64,000 nt of DNA from an uncultured Chloroflexota bacterium (GCA_937974245.1 CALJKV010000108.1:1-64000); one strand, 5' to 3'; positions 1 to 9,076 are shown, counted from the stretch's first letter. The notes: generated from the sequence alone by a model not told the origin. A program made the numbers and translations.

Positions 1-32
1 CTGTCCATTCCCTCAGTTTATTCTGGCTGCCG

Positions 33-1070
33 CTACTTTTCAAATGGCTTCTTAACTAATGGAGCCACACGAGTCCCGATGAGTTCAATTGAGCGCATCA
101 GTTGTTCGTGAGATAATCCGGCATTGTCCATTTGGAACGTTAATCGCGAGATGCCGCCAAGCGCCTCACTGTGGCGCAGAATTTTCTCAGCGACTTCCTC
201 CGGGCTGCCCACCAGCAGTGCGCCCGTTGGGCCTACCTGTGCATTGAAACCCGCGCGGGTGACCGGGGGCCAGCCACGCTCTCTTCCGATTTTGCTGAAC
301 ATTTCCGCATAACCCGGAAAGTACTCCTCATGAGCCTGTTCCGTTGTTTCTGCAACATACCCCAGCGAGTGCAGCCCAATCTTCATTGCTGCCAATGGAT
401 GACCGGATTTCTCGTAGGCCTGGCGGTATAAGTCAATCGGTGAACGGAAGCGGCGCGTTTCTCCACCTATGATAGCAACCATCAGCGGCAACCCCAGAGT
501 CCCCGCACGGATAAATGAACCCGTCGTCCCGCCCACACCCAACCACACAGGGATAGGGTTTTGCACAGGTCTTGGGTAGATCGCCTGATGATCGAGCGCC
601 GGGCGGAATTGCCCCACCCAGGTGACCACTTCGTTTCCACGAATTTGCAGCAAGAGATCGAGCTTCTCCGCAAACAGCGCATCATAATCATCAAGGTCCA
701 GGCCAAACAGCGGGAAAGACTCGATGAATGAGCCACGCCCTACCACCATTTCTGCTCGTCCGTTAGAAATTAAGTCGAGCGTCGCGAAGTTCTGAAAGAC
801 ACGTACCGGGTCAGATGCGCTGAGAACCGTAACGGCACTCGTCAGGCGGATATTTCTGGTACGTGCGGCGGCGGCAGAAAGAATGGTCGCGGGTGCGGAA
901 TCCAGGAATTCCTGCCGATAATGCTCGCCAATGCCGAACACATCCAGCCCAACCCGATCCGCATATTCCATTCGTTCCAGAAGTTCCGCCATCGCCTTCA
1001 CACGTGTTGCAGCCGTGTCTGTGCCATCAGTCAGCGGGTTGCCCGCGAAACTATCAATTCCAATTTCCAA
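33..1070 (-). CDS. LLM-class flavin-dependent oxidoreductase (luciferase-like monooxygenase)
   Basis: This 345-residue protein looks like a complete single-domain bacterial luciferase-like monooxygenase, a TIM barrel that uses reduced FMN or F420. The N-terminal strand MEIGIDSFAGNP, the segment FGIGEHYR (residues 45-52), the conserved block LTSAVTVLSASDPVRVFQ and the GRAEMVVGRGSF segment are typical of the FMN-dependent CE1758-like subgroup. The substrate cannot be read from sequence. The gene stands alone on the minus strand, with the stop close to the window edge, and is separated from the MBL gene by about 180 bases. Nothing upstream suggests a specific regulator. The family is secure; the physiological role is unknown. 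Confidence 0.88.
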   Translation of the reverse strand: MEIGIDSFAGNPLTDGTDTAATRVKAMAELLERMEYADRVGLDVFGIGEHYRQEFLDSAPATILSAAAARTRNIRLTSAVTVLSASDPVRVFQNFATLDLISNGRAEMVVGRGSFIESFPLFGLDLDDYDALFAEKLDLLLQIRGNEVVTWVGQFRPALDHQAIYPRPVQNPIPVWLGVGGTTGSFIRAGTLGLPLMVAIIGGETRRFRSPIDLYRQAYEKSGHPLAAMKIGLHSLGYVAETTEQAHEEYFPGYAEMFSKIGRERGWPPVTRAGFNAQVGPTGALLVGSPEEVAEKILRHSEALGGISRLTFQMDNAGLSHEQLMRSIELIGTRVAPLVKKPFEK

Positions 1071-1249
1071 TGGATTTTCCCTCAGTTGCTAAAATCGTAT
1101 TATACCAGCGCCACAGCGAAAACCGACCATCAGAGTCCATTTCACAGGGGCGAGACACGGCTGCACCCTTGTGGTTTTCTTTACCTATCTGGTCAAGAAG
1201 AGGAATAGCGTGTGGAACGTTCTCCTCACCAATGGCAGCGGCCAGCTTG

Positions 1250-2056
1250 TTAGTCGGTGATGGCGGTGATATAGCGGTCAACCGAGCGGGCTATGGCGGC
1301 TTTGGCGTCCTGCCGGACGACGTTCTGCCAGCCACCATAGATGCGATCAAAGGCGAAGGGTTCAACGGCCCCCGCGATTTTCCGCACTTTGGAGGCGGAC
1401 ATAGGGACCAGATTGGGGTAGCTGGTCATGAAGGCGACATAGCGCATATCCGGGCACACCATGATGGTATCCGAACTGAACAACGCGCCGCGTCCCGCCG
1501 CGCCCGCTGCCCAATGCAGTACAGTCGAACCGTCGAAGTGCCCACCGCAGCGAATCAACGTAACACCCTCCGCCAGCGCATGGGTCTCGCCTTCCCAGAA
1601 GCGGATGGCCGGGTCCGGGCGCATCACCCACTGGCGGTCATCAGCATGGAGATAGACCGGCACGCTGCCGAACGCCCGGCTCCATTCCACCAGACTGTCG
1701 TAAAAATGAGGATGTGATATGGCGATGGCGCCGATGCCGCCGAGGGCATTAATCGCCTCCACTGTCGCGTCGTCCAACAGACTGATGCAGTCCCAGAGCA
1801 CATTACCGGATGGGGTCTGCACCAGCAGCGGATTCTGGCCGATGGCAATGCGCGGCTCAGAGTAGATGCGTGTCAATCCCGGTTCGACTGGCTCCAGGAC
1901 ATTATGGTGATCGCGCTGCAGGTCTTCCAGTGTCGTCCACTGCTGACCGCTGGGGTTGATGTACTGGCGCGGCTCGTCGCAGATACGGCAGCGTGCCGGG
2001 GGTTGGTCGCTGTCGGCGTACTGGACTCCGCAGGTCACACAGATGTAGTTTGCCAT
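1250..2056 (-). CDS. MBL-fold hydrolase-like protein with N-terminal zinc ribbon
   Basis: The protein has 268 residues from the ATG at 2056; a start seven codons further upstream is possible but adds only a basic tail. Residues 1-30 form a rubredoxin-like or zinc-ribbon knuckle with CxxC pairs at C6/C9 and C23/C26. The remainder resembles the metallo-beta-lactamase fold: ISHPHFYDS stands where HxHxDH is normally found, followed by GGHFDGST and FSSDTI. The third and fourth ligands of the usual first metal motif (D and H) are replaced, so metal content and activity may be altered. Such proteins are usually annotated only as MBL-fold hydrolases. It is monocistronic, with about 250 bases to the next gene upstream. 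Confidence 0.75.
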   Translation of the reverse strand: MANYICVTCGVQYADSDQPPARCRICDEPRQYINPSGQQWTTLEDLQRDHHNVLEPVEPGLTRIYSEPRIAIGQNPLLVQTPSGNVLWDCISLLDDATVEAINALGGIGAIAISHPHFYDSLVEWSRAFGSVPVYLHADDRQWVMRPDPAIRFWEGETHALAEGVTLIRCGGHFDGSTVLHWAAGAAGRGALFSSDTIMVCPDMRYVAFMTSYPNLVPMSASKVRKIAGAVEPFAFDRIYGGWQNVVRQDAKAAIARSVDRYITAITD

Positions 2057-2308
2057 GATGTGCCTCTTTCTGTACAAATCAGGTCATGTCCACGACAGCG
2101 GTATCCTGTCGAATTGAACCGGACTCGATTATCAACCGTTTTACAGAGAGAGACAACCCACTTTAGGACAGGGGGCACCTGTACAGTTGGCCGGGGAAAG
2201 CGGTCAATTCGCCCTGAACAGGCAGGCCGCAGCCTTTGACCGATCACCCCCTGCACTTCTGCTTTTCAGGCAGCCTAGGCCACGCCAGCGTATCGTGATT
2301 TGTGCTAC

Positions 2309-3133
2309 TCAGACCCCACTGAAGGACATAAAGCCCCCATCCACCGGGACGACAACGCCGGTCACAAAGCGTGACGCATCACTCACCAGCCAGACTACCG
2401 TCCCCACAAGGTCATCGGGGTCGCCAAAGCGCTGCATCGGCGTATGGTCAATGATCTGCTGCCCGCGTGGAGTCAGTTCGCCGCTGGTTTCGTCCAGCAA
2501 GAGGTAGCGGTTCTGTTCCCCCAGGAAGAAACCGGGCGCGACGGCATTCACCCGGATAGCCGGGCTGTGTTCCTGTGCCATATAGACCGCCAGCCAGGCC
2601 GTGAAATTGTTGATGGCCGCTTTCGCCCCGGCGTAGGCAACGACACGGGTCATTGGCCGGTAGGACGCCATAGAGGACACGTTGAGGATGACGCCATGCC
2701 CTTGCTGTGCCAGCACCGCGCCAAAGACCTGCGACGCCAGCACCGTCCCCACAAAATTCAGGTCAAATACCCAGCGCAGTGCCTCTTGTGGCAGGTCAAA
2801 GAACGAACGCTGCCCCGGCATCGTCGTCGCATCGGCCCGGTTGCCCCCCGCGCCATTCACCAGAATATCCACCTGCCCGTAAGTCGCTACTACCTGAGCG
2901 GCTGCCGCTTCCAGCGCGGTTTTATCCAGCACGTCGGCGCTAATACCCAACGCCTGTCCGCCCCCCTGCTCCAAATCCTCGACCAATGCCGCGATCTTGT
3001 CCGTGTTCCGCGCGATCACCACGACTTTGGCCCCGGCCTGCCTCAGCCCCCGGCATATCGCGCTGCAAAGCACGCCCGTCGCGCCGGTCACAACGGCCAC
3101 TTTTCCTGTTAAGTCGAATGAATTGGTTATCAT
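2309..3133 (-). CDS. SDR-family oxidoreductase, probably D-mannonate oxidoreductase (fructuronate reductase)
   Basis: This 274-residue classical short-chain dehydrogenase has a nucleotide-binding glycine motif (TGATGVLCSA, near residue 17), NGAGG, the catalytic serine in NVSSM and the YAGAK catalytic Tyr/Lys pair, and ends in VPVDGGFMS. The length and the large insertion after NGAGGN resemble the SDR-type D-mannonate oxidoreductase of Bacillus (YjmF/UxuB). The nearby uxaC gene makes conversion of fructuronate to mannonate the most likely role; this is inference from context. It is transcribed 10 bases downstream of the cupin gene, so the two form an operon that diverges from uxaC. Another hexonate dehydrogenase activity would be the main alternative. 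Confidence 0.72.
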   Translation of the reverse strand: MITNSFDLTGKVAVVTGATGVLCSAICRGLRQAGAKVVVIARNTDKIAALVEDLEQGGGQALGISADVLDKTALEAAAAQVVATYGQVDILVNGAGGNRADATTMPGQRSFFDLPQEALRWVFDLNFVGTVLASQVFGAVLAQQGHGVILNVSSMASYRPMTRVVAYAGAKAAINNFTAWLAVYMAQEHSPAIRVNAVAPGFFLGEQNRYLLLDETSGELTPRGQQIIDHTPMQRFGDPDDLVGTVVWLVSDASRFVTGVVVPVDGGFMSFSGV

Positions 3134-3143
3134 CAGCCCTCGT

Positions 3144-3482
3144 TCACGTCTTTACGAAATCCTGGCGGATCGGATTGAAGGTATCCACCAGACGTACTTG
3201 GGGGGACAACAATTGGATGGTGTGCGGCAGATTCGACGGCACGGTAATCATATCCCCGGCCTGGAGACGATGCGGGACATCCCCAAGGAAGAACAGGACT
3301 TCACCTTCCGCAACATAGGTGATCTGTTCGTGCGGGTGGCTGTGTGGCGGGTCGGGCTGCGCGGACGGCCCATCGGTGAAATCAATCACCACCATCATGA
3401 GGTTGTTGCTGTGAGTCAGGTAGCGTTCACGTCCCGGCGCGATGGTTTCGCGGGGCGTTTCCGCCTGGATTGTAGCAGACAT
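3144..3482 (-). CDS. Small cupin, KdgF-like
   Basis: A 112-residue single-domain cupin. The first cupin motif is visible as HSHPHEQITYVAEGE and the second as the GD/P...LPHT segment (residues about 75-90), giving a metal site of three His and one Glu. This arrangement resembles KdgF, which opens unsaturated uronates to the linear keto form during pectin and alginate breakdown. Placement upstream of the SDR and divergent from uxaC supports a role in uronate catabolism. The start at 3482 is preceded by AAAAGGAGACACA. KdgF identity is inferred; many small cupins share these motifs. Confidence 0.7.
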   Translation of the reverse strand: MSATIQAETPRETIAPGRERYLTHSNNLMMVVIDFTDGPSAQPDPPHSHPHEQITYVAEGEVLFFLGDVPHRLQAGDMITVPSNLPHTIQLLSPQVRLVDTFNPIRQDFVKT

Positions 3483-3511
3483 TGTGTCTCCTTTTCGAAA
3501 AATGTTTCAAT

Positions 3512-3625
3512 TCAGATTGTTACCATGCCAGCCGCCGTCCGCACGGTAATCCCATCCTGGAACGGCAGCATCAAGACAACATTGATGATTTTACCACCAC
3601 CTTGCTCAACCATAACCCGCGCATC
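3512..3625 (-). pseudogene. Remnant of a KduD-like SDR dehydrogenase
   Basis: Read on the minus strand, this piece encodes VEQGGGKIINVVLMLPFQDG and then ITV before degrading and reaching a stop at 3512. It matches the region around the catalytic serine of 2-deoxy-D-gluconate 3-dehydrogenase/KduD, where the usual text is close to QGGGKIINIASMLSFQGG. No start codon, Rossmann motif or YxxxK remains. Its position between the cupin operon and uxaC suggests that the uronate cluster once held another SDR gene. The match was made by eye. Confidence 0.5.
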
Positions 3626-3683
3626 CCCATGAATCAACGTTTATCCCGTTGCGATAACAGGCATAGACGGTAAGATTACACTT

Positions 3684-3821
3684 ATGACGAAAAAGCGGCA
3701 GCGAATCACACTGGAAGACATCGCGTAGGAGGCCGGATTCTCTACGATGACCATTCCCCTGGGAGTACATTTACAATACCGCGCTTATTATCCGCGACAG
3801 TCCACGATCAGTGTCGGTTGA
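3684..3821 (+). pseudogene. Remnant of a LacI-family regulator (HTH only, with nonsense codon)
   Basis: From the ATG at 3684 the frame reads MTKKRQRITLEDIA, a TAG stop at 3726, then EAGFSTMT before the similarity is lost and a TGA ends the frame at 3819. ITLEDIA-x-EAGxSTMT is the first half of the LacI-family helix-turn-helix, so this is the 5' end of a dead regulator gene. The effector domain, normally about 270 residues, is absent. It lies directly upstream of uxaC in the same direction and was probably the local uronate repressor. Confidence 0.65.
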
Positions 3822-3855
3822 AGATATTTGATTGATTATGCAAAGGCAAAAATCG

Positions 3856-5259
3856 ATGAACACCGCTTATTTTTCACCAGACCCGGCACAACGCCTGGTG
3901 GCACAGGGACTTTATGATTCCGTGAAAGGGCTGCCGCTGATCTGCCCGCACGGACATGTACCGCCACACATGCTGGCAGACCCGGACTATGCCTGGGGGA
4001 CTCCGGTGGATGTCCTCATCATCCCTGACCACTATATTATCCGTATGTTGTACTCGCAGGGTATTGCATTGGATGACCTGGGTATCCGTCCGAAAGAAGG
4101 CAGCCCGGTCGAACAGGATCACCGCAAAATCTGGCAGACCGTATGTGACCATTGGTATCTTTTCCGGGGGACTCCTACCGGAATCTGGCTGCGCGATGAA
4201 TTGGAAGGCGTGTTTGGCATCACCCTCAAGATGAATACCACCAATGCCCAGACGATCTATGACCAACTGGCAGAAAAACTCGCCAGTGACGCCTTCCGCC
4301 CACGCCGATTGTTCGAGCGCTTTCAAATTGAGGCGCTGGCAACCACCGACGCCGCGACCGACACGCTGGACGATCACGCTGCGATTCGGGCTTCCGGCTG
4401 GGCGGGGCGGGTTATCCCCACTTTCCGCCCGGATGCGGTTGTCAACCTGGATTCTGATGGCTGGCGCAATAACATAGATACATTGGGGACGGTATCCGGG
4501 ATCGCAGTCACGAACTATACCCGCTATATCCAGGCTCTGGAACAGCGGCGGGCGTTCTTCAAGGAGATGGGCGCAGCCGCCACCGATCATGCCGCTCCAA
4601 CCGCCTGCACCGGGCGCTTGAGCGTGACGGAAGCCGAAGCGATTTTCCAGCGGGCGCTCAAGGGCGAAGCCAGCGCCGAAGATGCCCATCATTTCACCGG
4701 ACACATGCTGATCGAAATGGCGCGGATGAGCAGCGAAGACAGGCTGGTTATGCAGCTTCATATCGGCAGTTTTCGCAACCATAACCCACATCTTTTTGAG
4801 CGTTTCGGGCGCGATATGGGCGCGGATATCCCGATTGCAACCGAGTTCACGCGCGACCTCAAGCCCCTGCTCGATATACACGGCAACAACCCCGACCTCA
4901 CCATCGTCCTGTTCAATCTGGATGAAACCACCTACAGCCGTGAACTCGCACCGCTGGCCGGTCACTATCCGGCGCTGCGGCTCGGCCCACCCTGGTGGTT
5001 CTTCGACAGCCTCAACGGGATGCGGCGCTATTTTGATAATGTGGTCGAAACAGCCGGGCTGCATAACACTGCCGGGTTCAATGACGATACCCGCGCTTAT
5101 CCCTCGATTCCAGCACGCCATGATGTGTGGCGACGGGCTGGCGCGGATTGGCTGGCCGGGCTGGTGGTGCGCCACATTATTGATGAAGAAGATGCGGCGG
5201 AGATGGCGGCTGACCTGGCCTATCGTCTCGCCCGCGATACCTACAGGATGGGGAGCTAA
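3856..5259 (+). CDS. uxaC: Glucuronate/uronate isomerase
   Basis: UxaC interconverts glucuronate and fructuronate (or galacturonate and tagaturonate), the first step of hexuronate catabolism. The 467-residue protein is close to the family norm. It carries the amidohydrolase-like HGH motif (H32 and H34 in PHGHVPP), the LHIG segment of the barrel, and the C-terminal GPPWWFFDS block typical of the family. I prefer the ATG at 3856, preceded by AAAGG, because homologues begin roughly 25 residues before LPxxxPHGH; ATG at 3838 and TTG at 3832 are in frame. The divergent SDR and cupin fit the same pathway. The upstream regulator is broken, so control may be lost. No uxuA (mannonate dehydratase) or kdgK is in the window. 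Confidence 0.88.
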   Translation: MNTAYFSPDPAQRLVAQGLYDSVKGLPLICPHGHVPPHMLADPDYAWGTPVDVLIIPDHYIIRMLYSQGIALDDLGIRPKEGSPVEQDHRKIWQTVCDHWYLFRGTPTGIWLRDELEGVFGITLKMNTTNAQTIYDQLAEKLASDAFRPRRLFERFQIEALATTDAATDTLDDHAAIRASGWAGRVIPTFRPDAVVNLDSDGWRNNIDTLGTVSGIAVTNYTRYIQALEQRRAFFKEMGAAATDHAAPTACTGRLSVTEAEAIFQRALKGEASAEDAHHFTGHMLIEMARMSSEDRLVMQLHIGSFRNHNPHLFERFGRDMGADIPIATEFTRDLKPLLDIHGNNPDLTIVLFNLDETTYSRELAPLAGHYPALRLGPPWWFFDSLNGMRRYFDNVVETAGLHNTAGFNDDTRAYPSIPARHDVWRRAGADWLAGLVVRHIIDEEDAAEMAADLAYRLARDTYRMGS

Positions 5260-5450
5260 TCATGTACAGGCTGCCACTGATCGAATCATCCGTTCGTGGA
5301 GCAGGATGGCACAAGTTATGCCCCGATTCGCCCGGCTGAGGTGGGGTTAAAACTGGTTATTCTGAGTTATGAATAGCTGATGATGGTATGATCGCATCAC
5401 TACCCAGTAAAGTAAAAGATCGCTAACGGCAGTTGCATTGGCTGCTGCGA

Positions 5451-6989
5451 CTATTCCTCTTTTCCAGCCATATATCGCTCGCTGATGATCCGTTTGAGCG
5501 TCTTACCGGCGGCGCTGCGCGGGAAATCATCCAGCAGCAGGACTTTGCTCACCCGCTGGAAACGGGCTTCAATGTGGTCGTTGATCCAGTTACGCAAGGA
5601 TTGGGCATCAGTGTCGCTACCCGGCACGAGAATCACCGCCGCAACCGGCGTCTCGCCCCAACGGTCATCGGGTACACCGAACACCGCCACATCCTGTACA
5701 TCCGGGTGGCGGGCGATGATTTCCTCAATGTCGCGGGGATAGACGTTCACCCCACCGGAGATAATCATATCCTTCTTACGGTCTACAAGGTAGAGAAACC
5801 CATCCTCGTCCACATACCCCAGGTCGCCGCTGTACAGCCACCCATCGCGGATTGCCATTGCGGTCAGATCAGGGCGCTTGTAGTAGCCGGGCATGGTAAT
5901 CGGCCCGCGTCCGACGATCTCCCCGACTTCATTAGGCGCGGCATCTTCCCCGTTTTCCTTGACGATACGCATTTCATAAAAGGGCGGCGGAGTGCCCACC
6001 GAAGCGGATTTCCGTTCAGCGTCGGTCTTGTCGAGGATCGTGACAAAGCCTTCCGTCAGCCCGTACAACTCGTAGAAACGCCCCGGCAAATCGTCCAGCA
6101 GACGCCGCTTATGTTCCATCAGGAGCGGCGCCCCCACTGTACCCAGCATTTCCAGGGAGGCCAGTTTTTGCGGGTCATAGTTGGGCGCGTTGAGCATGGC
6201 GATAATCTGCGATGGCACCATTTTGATATGCGTCACCTGCTCGCGTTCGATGGTATCAATCAGGCGGTCGGGCCGGAACTGGCGGTGGAGAATATAGGTT
6301 GCGCCCAGGTAAAAGGCCGGCATCAGCGTCAGGAACGACCCGTTAAAGATGATCGCACCGGTATGCAGGACAACACTTTCCGGCGTCATGCGGTAGGCGC
6401 TGGCGAACAGCGTGCAGTACATGGCGCGGATAAAGTGGGTGTGAACGATGCCTTTGGGCAGGCCGGTGGTGCCACTGCTGTAGATGATGTTGTAAGGATC
6501 GTCGCGCTCAATCGGGATGGCCGGCGGGCTGCTTTCCGGCGCATCAGCGACAAGACGGGCATAACTCGTATAACCCGATACATTGTCAGCACCCACCAGG
6601 AAGTAATGATCGGGCGCGATAGCCGGCAGATCAGCTTTGACCGGGTCGAGAAACTCGACAAACGCGCCTTCGGTGAGTACCAGGATGGTATCACTGTCCA
6701 CCAGCAGGCGGATCAACCCCTGGCCGCGCAGCAGCGGGCTGAGGGGGACGACCACTGCGCCGATTTTGGCAACCGCCCAGTACATGTCCAGCAGTTCAAG
6801 GCAGTTGTTGAGAATCGTGGCAACTTTATCGCCCTTCTGAATACCGCAACCGCGCAGGGCATTCGCCAGTTTGTTCACGCGGGCATTGAACTGCTGGTAA
6901 GTCAGTCGCTGGTCTTCAAAGACGACGGCCAGGTGGTCAGGGCGGTATCGGGCGTGTTGGTCAATCAGGGTTGCCAGGGAAATTTTCAT
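5451..6989 (-). CDS. Class I adenylate-forming acyl-CoA ligase (AMP-binding protein)
   Basis: This 512-residue protein activates a carboxylic acid to an acyl-AMP and then to an acyl-CoA thioester. All ANL-superfamily signatures are present in order: the P-loop IIYSSGTTGLPKG, YGLTEG, the YSGDLG aspartate, the hinge LVDRKKDMI and the C-terminal lysine in SAAGKTLKR. The chain length of the substrate cannot be told; it could be a fatty, aromatic or branched acid. The ATG at 6989 gives a normal N terminus (MKISLATLIDQHA); a TTG 26 codons upstream is in frame. The gene diverges from the DrrAB-type transporter and converges with uxaC, without obvious operon partners. Confidence 0.87.
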   Translation of the reverse strand: MKISLATLIDQHARYRPDHLAVVFEDQRLTYQQFNARVNKLANALRGCGIQKGDKVATILNNCLELLDMYWAVAKIGAVVVPLSPLLRGQGLIRLLVDSDTILVLTEGAFVEFLDPVKADLPAIAPDHYFLVGADNVSGYTSYARLVADAPESSPPAIPIERDDPYNIIYSSGTTGLPKGIVHTHFIRAMYCTLFASAYRMTPESVVLHTGAIIFNGSFLTLMPAFYLGATYILHRQFRPDRLIDTIEREQVTHIKMVPSQIIAMLNAPNYDPQKLASLEMLGTVGAPLLMEHKRRLLDDLPGRFYELYGLTEGFVTILDKTDAERKSASVGTPPPFYEMRIVKENGEDAAPNEVGEIVGRGPITMPGYYKRPDLTAMAIRDGWLYSGDLGYVDEDGFLYLVDRKKDMIISGGVNVYPRDIEEIIARHPDVQDVAVFGVPDDRWGETPVAAVILVPGSDTDAQSLRNWINDHIEARFQRVSKVLLLDDFPRSAAGKTLKRIISERYMAGKEE

Positions 6990-7082
6990 GTTGTTGACGG
7001 AGTAAATCGCAAAAGTATCCGGATCAATGATGCGGGCGATACTAACCCGAAACCCCCTGGCGTGCAAGTTCCCCGGTTCTCA

Positions 7083-7117
7083 TACAACGCTCATGGAATA
7101 TATGAACAAAAGTTGTA
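7083..7117. promoter_or_regulatory. Nested inverted repeat between divergent genes (putative operator)
   Basis: The sequence TACAAC is mirrored by GTTGTA 23 bases later, and an inner TCAT/ATGA pair sits within it. It lies in the 170-base divergent region between the acyl-CoA ligase and the ABC exporter, about 45 bases before the exporter start. It could bind a dimeric regulator, but no regulator gene is adjacent and the arms are short. Confidence 0.25.
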
Positions 7118-7159
7118 CAATACCTTTGCATAATCAAGCAGTCCAATTGAGGAGGGACT

Positions 7160-8128
7160 ATGTCCAACCGGGATATTGTTGTTGAGAATCTTGTCAAACG
7201 TTACGGCGATTTCGCTGCCGTGAATGATGTCTCATTCCAGGTCAAATCAGGGGAAATTTTCGGGTTTCTGGGGCCGAACGGTGCTGGTAAAAGCACGACT
7301 GTCCAGATTTTGACGACACTGCGGCTGCCAACAGGCGGCCACGCTACCGTTGGCGGCTATGATGTCGTCTCCCAGGCGACTCGCGTACGGAATATTGCCG
7401 GGGTCGCGCTCCAGGAGATCGGCCTCGACCCACTCATGAAGTCATTGGAACTGCTGACGATCCAGGCACAGCTCTTCGGTTTCAACCGTAAAGATGCACG
7501 GGCACGGGCGCACGAACTGCTCAGATTGGTGAAATTGGACGATTTCACTGAACGTCCGGTAGGCAAATACAGTGGCGGTATGCGCCGCCGCCTTGACCTG
7601 GCACTGGCGCTGGTACACCAGCCAGACGTGCTGTTCCTGGATGAGCCGACCACCGGCCTCGACCCGGCCAGCCGCCGTGATATCTGGCTGGAAGTGCGCC
7701 GCCTCAACCGCGAATTGGGGATCACTATCTTCCTGACGACACAATATCTGGAAGAAGCCGACGAACTGGCCGAACGCATCGCCATTATTGATCGTGGGCA
7801 GATTGTCGCAGCTGGTGCGCCGGAAGAACTCAAGGCCGCGATTGGCACAGAGTCGATTAATGTCACCTTTGACAACACCGAAAACGCTGCCAGCGCCGCG
7901 CAGGAATTGGACAACATGGTGGAACGCATCCAGACCGATAAAAAGACGGTGCGCCTGTACCTGAACCACGCCGCCGCCGCTGTCCCGGCTGTTGTCAACC
8001 GTCTGCAAGGGGCAGGAATGAACCCGGTCTCGCTGACTCTGACCCAGCCCACGCTGGATGATGTATTCCTACAAGTAACAGGACAGCGCTTCGAGAACGA
8101 AACGGACGCCAAAGAGAAAATCGCCTAA
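7160..8128 (+). CDS. ABC transporter ATP-binding protein, DrrA family
   Basis: This 322-residue ATPase pairs with the following permease to form an ABC-2 type exporter of the daunorubicin-resistance class. Walker A is GPNGAGKST (residues 38-46), the signature is YSGGMRRRLDLA, Walker B is VLFLDEPTTGLD and the switch region is TTQYLEEAD. The C-terminal 90 residues form the DrrA-type extension. The start follows a strong site (GAGGAGG, 6-12 bases upstream). The cargo is unknown; family members export drugs, lipids or polyketides. The permease follows after 33 bases. Confidence 0.92.
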   Translation: MSNRDIVVENLVKRYGDFAAVNDVSFQVKSGEIFGFLGPNGAGKSTTVQILTTLRLPTGGHATVGGYDVVSQATRVRNIAGVALQEIGLDPLMKSLELLTIQAQLFGFNRKDARARAHELLRLVKLDDFTERPVGKYSGGMRRRLDLALALVHQPDVLFLDEPTTGLDPASRRDIWLEVRRLNRELGITIFLTTQYLEEADELAERIAIIDRGQIVAAGAPEELKAAIGTESINVTFDNTENAASAAQELDNMVERIQTDKKTVRLYLNHAAAAVPAVVNRLQGAGMNPVSLTLTQPTLDDVFLQVTGQRFENETDAKEKIA

Positions 8129-8161
8129 AACGCCCACTTGTAAGAGGGAGAGAACAAGACT

Positions 8162-8992
8162 ATGAGTGTATTGACCGTTACCAAATCCACTATCCCAGGA
8201 TATGTATCGCAGAGAAACGCGTCGTTTCCGAACCAGGTGATTATGCTGACCTGGCGCAGCCTCGTGACGATTTTCCGCACCCCTGCGGCAGTCATCCCAA
8301 CCCTGATTATCAGCGCCTTCTTCCTGTTCGTATATAACGCCTCGCTAGGGAACGCTTCTAACTTCCTGCCTGGGCTGGCAGGCAAAAGCTACCTGGGCTT
8401 CATCCTGCCGGTCTCAGTCGTCAGCGCGGCGTTGAGTGGCGCGGGTGTAGCCGGACAGAGTATCGTCCGGGACATCGAGAACGGCTATTTTGACAAGCTG
8501 CTGCTTACCCCGGTCAGTCGTGGGGCACTGCTCATCGGCCCAATTGTCGCCGGGGCGCTGGTGCTGGGGCTGCAAACCGGGATCGTCGTCATCATCGGCC
8601 TGTTTATGGGGCTGGACCCGCAAACCGGCGTGGCTGGTTTAGCGGCAGTTATGGGGTATGCCCTGCTATTGGGGACAGGCTTCGCCGGGTTCACCGTCGC
8701 CATCGCGCTGCGCAGTGGCAACGCCGCCGCCACCCAGGGCGCGACCTTCCTGTTCTTCCCGCTCACCTTCCTGACAGCCACGTTTGTGCCGGTGGATTTG
8801 TTGAGCGGCTGGATCAAGACCGCCGCTGAATACAACCCGATCACCTACATCCTGGAAGCAATGCGCAGCCTGCTGCTCTCCGGCTGGGAAGGTGATGCGC
8901 TGCTCAAAGGCTTCATCGCCTGTGGCATCCTGGGGACGTTCACGTTTATCTTCGCGCTGTCGAGCCTGCGGGGGCGCACCAAACGCAAGTAG
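8162..8992 (+). CDS. ABC-2 type transporter permease, DrrB family
   Basis: This 276-residue integral membrane protein has about six hydrophobic segments and the ABC-2 core text (SGAGVAGQSIVRDIENGYFDK and LLTPVSR near the second membrane segment). It partners the ATPase encoded just upstream. A cytoplasmic N-terminal tail precedes the first membrane helix. GAGGGAGA lies 8-15 bases before the ATG at 8162. A strong bidirectional terminator follows the stop, so the exporter is a two-gene operon. The substrate is not predictable from sequence. Confidence 0.9.
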   Translation: MSVLTVTKSTIPGYVSQRNASFPNQVIMLTWRSLVTIFRTPAAVIPTLIISAFFLFVYNASLGNASNFLPGLAGKSYLGFILPVSVVSAALSGAGVAGQSIVRDIENGYFDKLLLTPVSRGALLIGPIVAGALVLGLQTGIVVIIGLFMGLDPQTGVAGLAAVMGYALLLGTGFAGFTVAIALRSGNAAATQGATFLFFPLTFLTATFVPVDLLSGWIKTAAEYNPITYILEAMRSLLLSGWEGDALLKGFIACGILGTFTFIFALSSLRGRTKRK

Positions 8993-9014
8993 TCTTTGCA
9001 TATCGGCATGAAAA

Positions 9015-9058
9015 AAACCGGCATGGACGCGCCAGGGGGCATATCCACGCCGGTTTCT
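9015..9058. terminator. Bidirectional rho-independent terminator
   Basis: A 13-bp stem (AAACCGGCATGGA paired with TCCACGCCGGTTT, one A-C mismatch) encloses a 16-base loop. It is preceded by an A run and followed by CTGTTTTA, so it can end transcripts from both sides: the exporter operon on the plus strand and the M42 peptidase genes on the minus strand. Confidence 0.8.
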
Positions 9059-9076
9059 GTTTTAAAATGTGGCTGC

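Noticed and set aside
3874..5175. A minus-strand open frame of 433 codons opposite uxaC
   Set aside because: uxaC is well supported on the plus strand, and the antisense product has no recognisable features.
5260..5450. A possible short remnant reading SNHPFVEQDGTSYAPIRPAE downstream of uxaC
   Set aside because: It looks protein-like, but I cannot connect it with any family and it has no start codon.
5433..7133. A plus-strand open frame of 566 codons opposite the acyl-CoA ligase
   Set aside because: The minus strand carries all adenylate-forming enzyme motifs; the opposite frame has no domain and is a by-product of GC-rich codon bias.
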